DNA from: a virus
Virus record (IMG/VR): IMGVR_UViG_3300028800_000006
Coordinates: 1 to 64,000 of that record
DNA: 64,000 nt
Reading direction: 5' to 3' (one strand)
The notes under the pieces were generated by a model, which was not told the origin of the DNA, did no database searches, and saw nothing but the letters and a program-made list of their open reading frames with translations. The first letter of the stretch is position 1, and each line of letters starts with the position of its first letter. A program made the position numbers and the translations under genes. This document shows positions 1-6,413 of this stretch, piece after piece.

Positions 1-1476
1 ATCCGAAGGCACCGGCGGGATCGCAGCGGGAGCCCCGCCCTGCAGCGGCGCCGCCTGCTGAAGCGGATTCGCCCGCGGCGCGACCTGACGGCGCTGCTGC
101 TGAACCTGCTGCATCTGCGCGGCCTGGGCGTTCTGCTGGCTCCGCTCAGCGAGCGCGGCCGTGATCTGCGCGGCGCGGTCGAGCGCACCCTGGATGGCCG
201 AGGCGTACCACGGCTGGTTGCCGCCACCGGACACTTCGAGCAGCTGCGTGAACACGTCCTTCTGCAGCGCCATCGCCTCCTTGGCCGCTTCCACGATCGC
301 CTTGCCGCCCTCGGCCGCGTCGCCCTTCGCAGCCTGCATCATCTGCATGAGCTGGATCGGCGAGATGATGCTGGACTGGAGCTGCGCCAGCATCTGCTGC
401 TGACTGCGCTCGGTCGCCGCAGTTCCGGTCTGCGTGGCGGCCTGGATCGCCTTCACCGCCTCCATCGCGGACTGCTGCTGCGACGTGATCAACTGCATCA
501 GCATCGGCAGCATCGGGTCCGTCTTGTTGGTGCTCAGCGCGGCGATAGTGCGATCGAAATCGGCCTTCATCGCCAGCATGTCCGCTCGGCGCTGGTCCTC
601 CGCACGTCGCGCCTCCTCACGCAGGGCAGCGTCCTTGCGATCCTGCTCGGCGCGGCGTTCGGCCGCTTCAGCGAGGCGCCGCGTCTCCGCGATCTCGGCC
701 TGCAGTCGCAGCTCGCTCTCGCTCGGGCCGCTCGGGCGGGCCGCCAGCTTGTCGATCAGCAAGGCGAACTGCTTTTGCGTCTCCTCGGCCTGGCGGCGGA
801 TCTCACCACGCAAATTGTCCATCTCACGTTGTCTGTTTTGATCGGCGAGCTGCTGTTCGAGCTGCTTCACCCGAGCGCTGTCACCGGAGTCCACCGGGAT
901 GTTGCCCCAGCCGCCCCACCCGCCTTGCTGCTGCGGGCCCTGCCACGACCAGGGTGTTGCGTTCGGCGGAACGGAGGCGAGATGTCCACTGGACGACGGG
1001 GGCTGCGGCAACGCTTCGCCACGACTCCAGTTCACTGCCGTTCCCCACGGCGTCGTCAGCACGCCCAGCTCCTGGTTGTAGTAATACCCACGTCCAAGGT
1101 GCTGCACGTTCGGTCCGGGCGGTGGTGCGCTGCCGGGCTGCTGATCGGGAGTGGTCGCCATCGAGAATCCTCCATCCTGCTGCTGTTGCCCTGGCATGTC
1201 GCCGCCGAGCTTGGTCATCCAAACGTCCTCCCCTGTGCCGCCGGCATCCGCCACCGTGAACTTGTAGAACCCGGCGCCGTGCTTGAGCGGTAGCGTCGTC
1301 ACCAAATCCAGCGCCGGAGTCAGCGGCATCTGCACCGTAGGCACAAGTGTCGTTCCGATCGACCCTCGCGGTTGCATGTACTTCACCACCGTGACGATCC
1401 ACCCAGTGAACGAGTTGAGTTTCCCGATATCGGGTTCGGACTTGGGGAGCTTCTCGACAGGCGCTGCAACGGCCAT
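1..1476 (-). CDS. Glutamine-rich coiled-coil protein, truncated by the window edge
   Basis: An open frame of 492 codons runs from the ATG at 1476 to base 1 with no stop, so the C-terminus lies outside the window. Residues 1-110 form a compact domain containing LNSFTGWIVTVVKYMQ and a GAGFYKFTVAD stretch. A linker rich in Gln, Pro and Gly follows (about 110-195), then a long charged heptad-like coiled coil (about 195-300), then Gln/Ala-rich sequence. I do not recognise the family. The architecture suits a structural or scaffold-like protein. A weak promoter (TTCATC, N18, TATCCA at 1522-1493) precedes it, and bases 1492-1507 resemble the recurrent palindrome. Existence of the gene is well supported; function is unknown. 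Confidence 0.8.
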   Translation of the reverse strand, partial: MAVAAPVEKLPKSEPDIGKLNSFTGWIVTVVKYMQPRGSIGTTLVPTVQMPLTPALDLVTTLPLKHGAGFYKFTVADAGGTGEDVWMTKLGGDMPGQQQQDGGFSMATTPDQQPGSAPPPGPNVQHLGRGYYYNQELGVLTTPWGTAVNWSRGEALPQPPSSSGHLASVPPNATPWSWQGPQQQGGWGGWGNIPVDSGDSARVKQLEQQLADQNRQREMDNLRGEIRRQAEETQKQFALLIDKLAARPSGPSESELRLQAEIAETRRLAEAAERRAEQDRKDAALREEARRAEDQRRADMLAMKADFDRTIAALSTNKTDPMLPMLMQLITSQQQSAMEAVKAIQAATQTGTAATERSQQQMLAQLQSSIISPIQLMQMMQAAKGDAAEGGKAIVEAAKEAMALQKDVFTQLLEVSGGGNQPWYASAIQGALDRAAQITAALAERSQQNAQAAQMQQVQQQRRQVAPRANPLQQAAPLQGGAPAAIPPVPSD

Positions 1477-1674
1477 GGACACCTCGACGTGTTGGATAAC
1501 TGGCGGAAGAGGCGAGGATGAACCCCGAGCGCGGCGGTGTCAACTTGCTCCGGCAGGCAAAACGAGCGTATTCTGGCCGCGGGCCCCCGTGCAGGAGAGA
1601 CACCACCGGCAGTGGCAACCTCCCTCCCCTGCGCGGGGGCGCCTGTTCGGTTCCGCGCAATCTGCGTCTTCACC

Positions 1675-1703
1675 TTGACGCCAGCAAGCTGGCACGGGAC
1701 ACT
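1675..1703 (+). promoter_or_regulatory. Sigma70-like promoter for the 1711 gene
   Basis: TTGACG, a 17-base spacer and GACACT, with only 7 bases between the -10 box and the ATG at 1711. The start codon would be at or very near +1, so the mRNA would be leaderless. Same design as the other promoters listed in this window. Confidence 0.5.
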
Positions 1704-1710
1704 CGGGCCC

Positions 1711-2148
1711 ATGGCTTGCCCACACTGCCAGCACGACGATCACGGTAACGGCCCCTGCGCCACCTGCACGGCCAGCGGCTCCGGCACCTGCTGGCAGCGC
1801 ATCAAAATCGTGGGGGGTGACGGCGAGACGTCAGCGTCCGGCCTGGTCGAGCTGGCGAAAGGCACGGAGGTGCGCCCGTGCCTCATGTGCCGAAAGTTCG
1901 ACGTCGTGACCCGCGATCGGATGGTCGAGCACTTCCTGGCCAACGGCCTCGAAGCCCAGCCAAACGGCACGTTCACGACGCCAATCGTGAAGGACTACCC
2001 CGGCCGGAAGTCGCTCGTGCTCGATCCACGCAACTTCGGCTTCTGCCGGCGCGATGCGATCGCGGTCGATCAGCAGGCCACCTGCAGCAACTGGACGCCG
2101 ACGAAGCGCATCGGCGAGCTGCAGGACCGGATGACGCGGCGGGGGTGA
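1711..2148 (+). CDS. Cysteine-rich zinc-binding-type protein
   Basis: 145 residues. The N-terminus has CPHCQHDDHGNGPCATC, and a second CLMCRKFD motif near residue 55 plus Cys residues near the C-terminus suggest two zinc sites. The ATG at 1711 is preferred over in-frame upstream starts because a promoter-like -10 lies just 7 bases before it and coding character begins here. Function unknown; small Cys-rich proteins of this kind are common in phages, usually as DNA- or protein-binding adaptors. Confidence 0.7.
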   Translation: MACPHCQHDDHGNGPCATCTASGSGTCWQRIKIVGGDGETSASGLVELAKGTEVRPCLMCRKFDVVTRDRMVEHFLANGLEAQPNGTFTTPIVKDYPGRKSLVLDPRNFGFCRRDAIAVDQQATCSNWTPTKRIGELQDRMTRRG

Positions 2149-2151
2149 GGG

Positions 2152-2265
2152 ATGAACCTCCGAACTGGGATTGCAGCGGCTGTCGGGCTGGGCGTGTTTC
2201 TTCTCGCGGAGGGCACAGCGCGTCTCGGGGTGCGCCTGCGCCGCTGGTGGAAAGCCCGGAAGTGA
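2152..2265 (+). CDS. 37-residue membrane peptide
   Basis: Starts 3 bases after the preceding stop and ends overlapping the next ATG (TGATG at 2263-2267), which supports translation in an operon. It has one hydrophobic helix (GIAAAVGLGVFLLAEGTA) followed by a strongly basic tail (RLGVRLRRWWKARK), as expected for an inner-membrane peptide with a cytoplasmic C-terminus. Too short for family assignment. Confidence 0.55.
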   Translation: MNLRTGIAAAVGLGVFLLAEGTARLGVRLRRWWKARK

Positions 2266-2618
2266 TGAGCCTTGATGTTGGTCATCTAGCGCTGCTCGGG
2301 CTGCTCAGCACCGCGCTGCACTGGCTGTTCGCCCGCGCCGAGATCACGCGCCCGCTGTGGTCTCGCGCCACCGGCTGGTTCGCGAAGCTCCTGGCCTGCC
2401 CAGCATGCTCAGGCTGGTGGATCGGGCTCGGGCTCGGAATCGGTGGCGTGCAGCCTGTGGCGGGCCCCTGGCGGCCCCTGGCGGCGATATTCAGCGGCCT
2501 CCTGGCCATCGTGCTGACGCCGGTGCTGGAGGCTGTGATGCTGTGGGGGCTAGAGCGGAGCGCAATCGGTGAGGAAGAGCCGGTCGACCCGAACGATCCT
2601 GACGGGCTGAATAGCTAG
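2265..2618 (+). CDS. DUF1360-like membrane protein
   Basis: 117 residues with three hydrophobic segments (about 8-22, 50-70, 78-98). The central motif LLACPACSGWWIGLGLG matches the Cys-x-x-Cys-x-Gly/Ser-aromatic-Trp signature of DUF1360 membrane proteins found in bacilli and phages. The start ATG shares a base with the preceding stop. The stop codon TAG interlocks with that of the convergent gene (CTAG at 2615-2618). Molecular role of the family is unknown. Confidence 0.65.
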   Translation: MSLDVGHLALLGLLSTALHWLFARAEITRPLWSRATGWFAKLLACPACSGWWIGLGLGIGGVQPVAGPWRPLAAIFSGLLAIVLTPVLEAVMLWGLERSAIGEEEPVDPNDPDGLNS

Positions 2619-2872
2619 CGGGACAGCATCGCGGTCGCGGAGAGCGATCGAACGTCCTCAGCATCATCGGCGTGGTGGCCGTGGATCCACTCGGTCCCCT
2701 CCCTATCCACGCGGCACGTGATGCGCAGCCCTGACTCGGTCATCACGTCGAACTTCTCACGCACAGGTAGATCGCCGAAGGCCTGTCCAACTACAGTCGC
2801 CCGGCTCACCGTGAGCCGGTCACCCGTGTCCCACCACGCTACCGTGATCGGGTCGCCGACCTCCAGCATCAT
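2615..2872 (-). CDS. Small-paralogue family protein (copy 1)
   Basis: 85 residues. It has the two-part architecture of a family repeated at least 15 times here: an N-terminal beta-rich half opening with a GDPITV-like strand, and a C-terminal motif EGTEWIHGHHADDAEDV followed by a short helix. Last gene of a leftward cluster of overlapping genes (ATGA junctions). No known family recognised. The beta half could be an SH3-like or OB-like small barrel, which is inference from strand pattern only. Confidence 0.7.
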   Translation of the reverse strand: MMLEVGDPITVAWWDTGDRLTVSRATVVGQAFGDLPVREKFDVMTESGLRITCRVDREGTEWIHGHHADDAEDVRSLSATAMLSR

Positions 2873-3129
2873 CGCAGCAGCGCCACCTGCGCCTGCAGCG
2901 CCTTTGCGTCATCGGTGTTCCAGCCCCGCGCCCACATCTTGCCCTCGGCAGTCAGAAGCTCACGCCCATGAATGTACTTCCCTTCAGGATCATGCCCGTA
3001 CCACAGGAACGCGTCGTGAGCGCGCTCGCACGGGCCGCCAGCACGCACATGAACCATTTTGTTCATGTCAGTGATGACAATGATCTCGGTGCCGGGCAGC
3101 AGCGGCTTCGACGTGTCCGTTTTCGTCAT
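2869..3129 (-). CDS. Small-paralogue family protein (copy 2)
   Basis: 86 residues. The N-terminal half carries GTEIIVITDMNKMVHVRAGG; the C-terminal motif is EGKMWARGWNTDDAKALQAQ ending in VALLR. Overlaps the next gene by 4 bases. Compared with copies near 54-56 kb, the HH dipeptide after Gly is replaced by WN, so this leftward cluster forms its own subgroup. Confidence 0.7.
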   Translation of the reverse strand: MTKTDTSKPLLPGTEIIVITDMNKMVHVRAGGPCERAHDAFLWYGHDPEGKYIHGRELLTAEGKMWARGWNTDDAKALQAQVALLR

Positions 3130-3377
3130 GCCAGCAATCTAACACGAGCCTCTAAGGCCCGTGCGTCATCGGTGTCGTGGCCCCGGGCCCAGGTGATGCC
3201 TTCCAGGTGAAGGCCAAAATGGGACTCGTGCGCCCTCCAGTCTGCTGCGGGCAGTGCAACAACCGTAAACCACACCACTCCTGAATACGCCGCGACGTCA
3301 GCAACACGCGCAGGCACAACGCCCTGTCCACCGTCCGCCAACGTGACCTTCACCGTTACGGCATCGCCAACAGTCAC
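3126..3377 (-). CDS. Small-paralogue family protein (copy 3)
   Basis: 83 residues. It opens with MTVGDAVTVKVTLADGG, a clear beta hairpin, and ends with EGITWARGHDTDDARALEAR then VRLLA. Linked to both neighbours by 4-base overlaps, so translation is probably coupled. Function unknown. Confidence 0.7.
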   Translation of the reverse strand: MTVGDAVTVKVTLADGGQGVVPARVADVAAYSGVVWFTVVALPAADWRAHESHFGLHLEGITWARGHDTDDARALEARVRLLA

Positions 3378-3652
3378 TCCGGCAGCTCTCCGCCGGCCTC
3401 GACGATCTCGTGTTCGAGCTGGGCGAGCGCCGTGCGTAGCGCATCGCGCAGCCCGAGCGCGAAGGGCAGCGACAGCGGATGGTGCTCGACCGCCAGGTGC
3501 CGTGGGCCTCCGTAGCGGTACGTGTAGGCTTTCAGCAGCGGCGGATGAATCCCCGGGTCATAGGCGCCATCGTCCGTGAGCCCAAGGCGCCGTGGCGCGT
3601 GGGTGAGCCCGCACAGCGGACAACCGAGACGTGTTCGTTCTACGATTGCCAT
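3374..3652 (-). CDS. Small protein with N-terminal CxxC
   Basis: 92 residues. The N-terminus GCPLCGLTHAPRRLG could bind a metal together with His residues. The rest is mixed, with a C-terminal helix (LRDALRTALAQLEHEIVEAG). It lies inside the paralogue cluster but lacks the EGxxW motif, so it is not a family member. Overlaps its downstream neighbour by 4 bases. Function unknown. Confidence 0.55.
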   Translation of the reverse strand: MAIVERTRLGCPLCGLTHAPRRLGLTDDGAYDPGIHPPLLKAYTYRYGGPRHLAVEHHPLSLPFALGLRDALRTALAQLEHEIVEAGGELPE

Positions 3653-3667
3653 GTGACCATATAGAGT

Positions 3668-3928
3668 CTAGCGGAGAAGAGCGTACTCGGCGCGCAGGGC
3701 CTGAAGATCCTCACCGCTATAGCGCGCCCACCAGACGCCTTCCATTCGGAGCCAGACTGGCGCCCAGCGCCGACCTCGATCACGAGCGCCGGCCCGCGCA
3801 TCGCGAACCTTCATCAGCTTCCCGCGCGGGTTGTGCCCCAACACCACACCAAGGCTAGGCGCGCTGCCTAGCAGAATGATCTTGCTGCCCTTCGGCAAGA
3901 ACCGCTGCCAGTTTGGTCGGCGTGCCAT
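3668..3928 (-). CDS. Small-paralogue family protein (copy 4)
   Basis: 86 residues with a basic N-terminus (MARRPNWQRFLPKGSKIILL) and a shortened C-terminal motif EGVWWARYSGEDLQALRAEY then ALLR, lacking the usual Gly-His-His. It is among the most divergent copies. No predicted function. Confidence 0.65.
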   Translation of the reverse strand: MARRPNWQRFLPKGSKIILLGSAPSLGVVLGHNPRGKLMKVRDARAGARDRGRRWAPVWLRMEGVWWARYSGEDLQALRAEYALLR

Positions 3929-3930
3929 TG

Positions 3931-4185
3931 CTAGTCTTTCAACAGTAGGCGCTCAGCGCGGAAGGCATTCGCTTCGTCTGTGTCCCAGCCCATCACCCAC
4001 AGCTTGCGGTAATCACGCCGCAAAAACGACATGGCGGCTCCGCCTCCTGAGCCAGGACGGAATTGAATCCTGCGCCCACCTGAAGGGCCGGTGATGCGGC
4101 CTTGCACCACACCAGCACGTGTCGCCACTGTGACCCTCATCCCCGCGTACACGAGCGGCAGATCTGGACGCCGAGGCCGCTTCAT
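3931..4185 (-). CDS. Small-paralogue family protein (copy 5)
   Basis: 84 residues. The N-terminal half is basic with GMRVTVATRAGVVQGRITG, compatible with a small barrel. The C-terminal motif KLWVMGWDTDEANAFRAERL keeps the W, G, acidic residue and FRA positions. Divergent but recognisable by position and architecture. Confidence 0.65.
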   Translation of the reverse strand: MKRPRRPDLPLVYAGMRVTVATRAGVVQGRITGPSGGRRIQFRPGSGGGAAMSFLRRDYRKLWVMGWDTDEANAFRAERLLLKD

Positions 4186-4424
4186 GCCAGCAACGCCTGC
4201 TGAGCGCGCAGCATAGCCGCCTCCAATGTGCCTTCGAGGGCCCAGGTGACGCCATAGTCGCTGCGCAGCACGTGCCGAACAAGCCGGGGTAGGACGCGAA
4301 GGCGCACGTGGTCCCCTGCGCTTCCGGTCACCTGTGCTTCAGCCACCTCGGGTGGACCATGGGGTGCCGCCACCAGCAGCACCACGACCGGCACACCCCG
4401 CTTGATGTACGCTGCGCTCTTCAT
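4182..4424 (-). CDS. Small-paralogue family protein (copy 6)
   Basis: 80 residues. It begins MKSAAYIKRGVPVVVLLVAA; the C-terminal motif YGVTWALEGTLEAAMLRAQQ ends ALLA. Overlaps both neighbours by 4 bases. This copy has lost the RGHH segment almost entirely, suggesting relaxed or altered function. Confidence 0.6.
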   Translation of the reverse strand: MKSAAYIKRGVPVVVLLVAAPHGPPEVAEAQVTGSAGDHVRLRVLPRLVRHVLRSDYGVTWALEGTLEAAMLRAQQALLA

Positions 4425-4675
4425 GCCAGCAACGCAACACGCGCTCGAAGCTCCAGCGCTTCGATGGTGTCCCAGCCGCGGACCCAGCTCCCGCCATTCC
4501 GCAGCAGCACCGCCTCAGATCGCCGTCCTGCCCGGAAGCTCTCACGCCATTCCACATGGGTGGGGCTGATTCGGACTGCTCGCGCTCGAATACAGTGCTC
4601 GATGCCAAGCATGTCCCACACGTGAAGCGTGATCCGCTCCCCGCGCCGCAATCGCTTCAGCCGCCTCGACTTCAC
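4421..4675 (-). CDS. Small-paralogue family protein (copy 7), first gene of the leftward cluster
   Basis: 84 residues from a GTG at 4675. The N-terminus is very basic (MKSRRLKRLRRGERITLHVW); the motif GGSWVRGWDTIEALELRARV ends ALLA. The recurrent palindrome abuts the start codon (4676-4691) with a TTATCT -10-like element 4 bases upstream of the GTG, so transcription of the whole cluster may be controlled there. Confidence 0.7.
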   Translation of the reverse strand: MKSRRLKRLRRGERITLHVWDMLGIEHCIRARAVRISPTHVEWRESFRAGRRSEAVLLRNGGSWVRGWDTIEALELRARVALLA

Positions 4676-4691
4676 TGCCAGATAACTAGCA
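4676..4691. promoter_or_regulatory. Recurrent 16-bp palindrome, copy 1
   Basis: TGCCAGATAACTAGCA, one base off the perfect form TGCCAGTTAACTAGCA seen at 37542. It immediately precedes the GTG at 4675 and lies between the XRE-like gene and the paralogue cluster, a natural place for repressor control of the cluster. Confidence 0.55.
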
Positions 4692-4708
4692 CAGGCTCGA
4701 ACGAGTGA

Positions 4709-4987
4709 TCAAGCTGCCGCTGCGACCGCCCGAGCCACTGCACCGAAACGGAACGGCTCCGAGGCGCGCCGCGTCTTGTGCACGATAAGCATCAGCCGCC
4801 CCGCGCTCGGCTCCACTCGCCCCGACTCGTACCCCTGCAGGGTCTGCCACGGGATGCCGCAGTGCTTCGCGAACTCCTGCAGGGTCATCCCCATCTCGTC
4901 GCGCAGACGACGGATCTCGGCGCCGACCGCCGCAGAAGCCGTTTTGGTGTCGCCCGACATGATGGAAAGGTAGGGCACGACGCTCAT
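4709..4987 (-). CDS. XRE-family helix-turn-helix transcriptional regulator
   Basis: 92 residues. Residues about 20-75 form a Cro/CI-type HTH: LRDEMGMTLQEFAKHCGIPW, then TLQGYESGRVEPS, a canonical XRE recognition segment. Short and single-domain, like phage Cro or immunity-type regulators. It faces the rightward 5228 gene across an AT-rich control region and lies next to palindrome copy 1. Starts at 4987 or 4960 are both possible; neither has a clear Shine-Dalgarno. It is the best candidate in the window for the protein binding the repeated operators, but that is inference. Confidence 0.8.
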   Translation of the reverse strand: MSVVPYLSIMSGDTKTASAAVGAEIRRLRDEMGMTLQEFAKHCGIPWQTLQGYESGRVEPSAGRLMLIVHKTRRASEPFRFGAVARAVAAAA

Positions 4988-5133
4988 TCATGTCAAGAGG
5001 ACGTGTCGGGTGGACGTCTCCCTGGCAATTCCACATCACCCAGCCCGAAGTGATATGGCACGGTCTTGGCTACGCGTACGCGTACGCGGGCGCGCACGAA
5101 AAGCGAATACGCACATTACTACACAGAATATAT

Positions 5134-5156
5134 AGGTAGTATAGTAAGTATTACCT
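5134..5156. promoter_or_regulatory. Inverted repeat in the divergent control region, candidate operator
   Basis: AGGTA at 5134-5138 and TACCT at 5152-5156 form the ends of an imperfect 23-bp inverted repeat. It lies in the unusually AT-rich 5105-5205 segment between the XRE-like gene and the 5228 gene. A loose promoter (TTGTGT at 5159, TATTCC at 5184) follows for the rightward gene. The region 4988-5227 otherwise holds TACGCG direct repeats (about 5073-5091) and no gene. Confidence 0.4.
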
Positions 5157-5227
5157 TATTGTGTGTGCGTGTGAGGATATTCCTATTCCTTGTAATTCTG
5201 TGATATGGAATCGGCCTGGAGGTCACC

Positions 5228-6142
5228 ATGTCACGCCGCCCCGCTGCCGATGTCGCCGTCCCGATCACGATCGACCAAATTTCTTTTCGCCTCGCCACGA
5301 GCACATTGACGCACCTTCCCGATGCCGTCGCTTTCATCCGCGCACAGCTCCACAAGGGGATCTCCGGACCCGTGGCGGCCGAGTACGCCAGGCTCACCGC
5401 CAAGGCCATGCGCCTCGGGTACGCTGCCGACCCGGCGCGGATCATCTCGCGGCCCGAGCGCACCGCCGTCAACGCCTACTGGGCCTGGGCGGAGCACGCC
5501 TACCACGAGCGCGTGACACCGGTCCTGCGCACCTTCGCTCAGCACGATATCCGGAAGAGCCTGCCCTGGCTCCGGGTGGGCTCGGTCGTGCCCCCCCGTG
5601 AAGGCAAGCAGATCCCCCGGCTGATGCAGGTGGCCCAGCTCCAACTGGACGAGGAGACCAAGGAAGCTGTGATGACGCCGGCCCAGTACGGTTGGGTGGA
5701 CGCCGAGCGCGAGTGGACGCTGCACCTGCCCCATGTGGCGTGCCCGGCCCACCAGGACCCGTGCTCCACCTGTGTGCCTGTCGTGCTGACGGCAGAACAG
5801 GTCGAGGTCATCGCGGCGGCCTTCGAGAAGGCGTGGGGGCATCGAGATCTGACCCGCGTGCCGGCGGACTGCCTCCTGTTCGGCACGCCGCCGCTCGAAG
5901 GGGGGCCCGCCGAGCGCAAGGCGCAAGGGCTGGGCCGGATCGCGGCGCTGATCCCGGAGAGCGCGCTCGCGGGCACGGTGCGCCAGCTCCGCGGTCAGGT
6001 GACGGAGGATGTGGAGGCGTTCAAGGCACGGCTCGCAGATCAGAACACGGACGTGATCGTGATCTCCAAGGCGCTGGCGGGCGCGCGGCTGGCCGATCTG
6101 CTGGAGGCGACCAGGGCGGCCTGGGTGCCAGCCGAGAGTTGA
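5228..6142 (+). CDS. Unknown 304-residue protein
   Basis: First gene of the rightward block, with a strong Shine-Dalgarno (GGAGGT, 5 bases before the ATG). Mostly helical N-terminal half; around residues 174-185 it carries CPAHQDPCSTC, a possible metal site, followed by VVLTAEQVEVIAAAFEKAW. The C-terminal third is helical with heptad character. No family recognised. Its position opposite a repressor-like gene suggests early expression. The stop codon TGA lies inside the -35 box of the next promoter. Confidence 0.75.
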   Translation: MSRRPAADVAVPITIDQISFRLATSTLTHLPDAVAFIRAQLHKGISGPVAAEYARLTAKAMRLGYAADPARIISRPERTAVNAYWAWAEHAYHERVTPVLRTFAQHDIRKSLPWLRVGSVVPPREGKQIPRLMQVAQLQLDEETKEAVMTPAQYGWVDAEREWTLHLPHVACPAHQDPCSTCVPVVLTAEQVEVIAAAFEKAWGHRDLTRVPADCLLFGTPPLEGGPAERKAQGLGRIAALIPESALAGTVRQLRGQVTEDVEAFKARLADQNTDVIVISKALAGARLADLLEATRAAWVPAES

Positions 6143-6168
6143 CACACGCGTGCAGCTAGCTGTATAGG
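6139..6168 (+). promoter_or_regulatory. Promoter for the ATPase operon
   Basis: TTGACA, 18-base spacer, TATAGG, then 8 bases to the GTG at 6177: a near-consensus sigma70 promoter giving an essentially leaderless transcript. The stop codon of the upstream gene (6140-6142) is embedded in the -35 box. Confidence 0.65.
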
Positions 6169-6176
6169 CGTAGACT

Positions 6177-6413
6177 GTGTCTTACGAACGTGACCAACGG
6201 AAGTCTCTGCTGGCGTTGCTTGCTCTGATCGTGCTGGCTGTCGTCATAGGGCTCAGCGCGCGAGTTGACTGCAGGACAGCAGAGGCAGCTCTGCAGCACG
6301 CTAATGAGAGGAACGCACAGCTTCAGCGGAGGCTCGATCGGTGCACGCTGGACCAGCAGCTCGACCGTGTGATCGAGCTGAACCATGTGATTCAGGTTCG
6401 GAGGATTGAATGA
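6177..6413 (+). CDS. Single-pass membrane protein with coiled coil
   Basis: 78 residues from GTG. A basic start is followed by one transmembrane helix (LLALLALIVLAVVIGLSA) and a charged helical C-terminus (about 30-78) with two Cys. The type II topology with a periplasmic coiled coil resembles inner-membrane spanins or accessory membrane proteins. It overlaps the ATPase start by 4 bases rather than sitting with lysis genes, so a spanin role is uncertain. Confidence 0.6.
   Translation: MSYERDQRKSLLALLALIVLAVVIGLSARVDCRTAEAALQHANERNAQLQRRLDRCTLDQQLDRVIELNHVIQVRRIE

Noticed and set aside
881-1660. A 259-codon minus-strand frame near the left edge
   Set aside because: It overlaps the 1476-to-1 frame out of phase and looks like GC-rich noise; the Gln-rich coiled-coil frame continues uninterrupted to the window edge.
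3126-4440. Repeated TGCCAGCAA-like strings near start codons in the paralogue cluster as extra operator copies
   Set aside because: They arise from the conserved C-terminal Leu-Leu-Ala codons running into the next overlapping ATG, so protein similarity explains them.
5073-5091. TACGCG direct repeats as a replication origin
   Set aside because: Only three short units, no DnaA-box-like cluster and no adjacent initiator; insufficient for an origin call.
5231-6145. A 304-codon frame on the minus strand opposite the 5228 gene
   Set aside because: It mirrors the plus-strand gene almost exactly, is rich in Arg/His typical of antisense GC-rich frames, and lacks a start signal. The plus frame has a strong Shine-Dalgarno.
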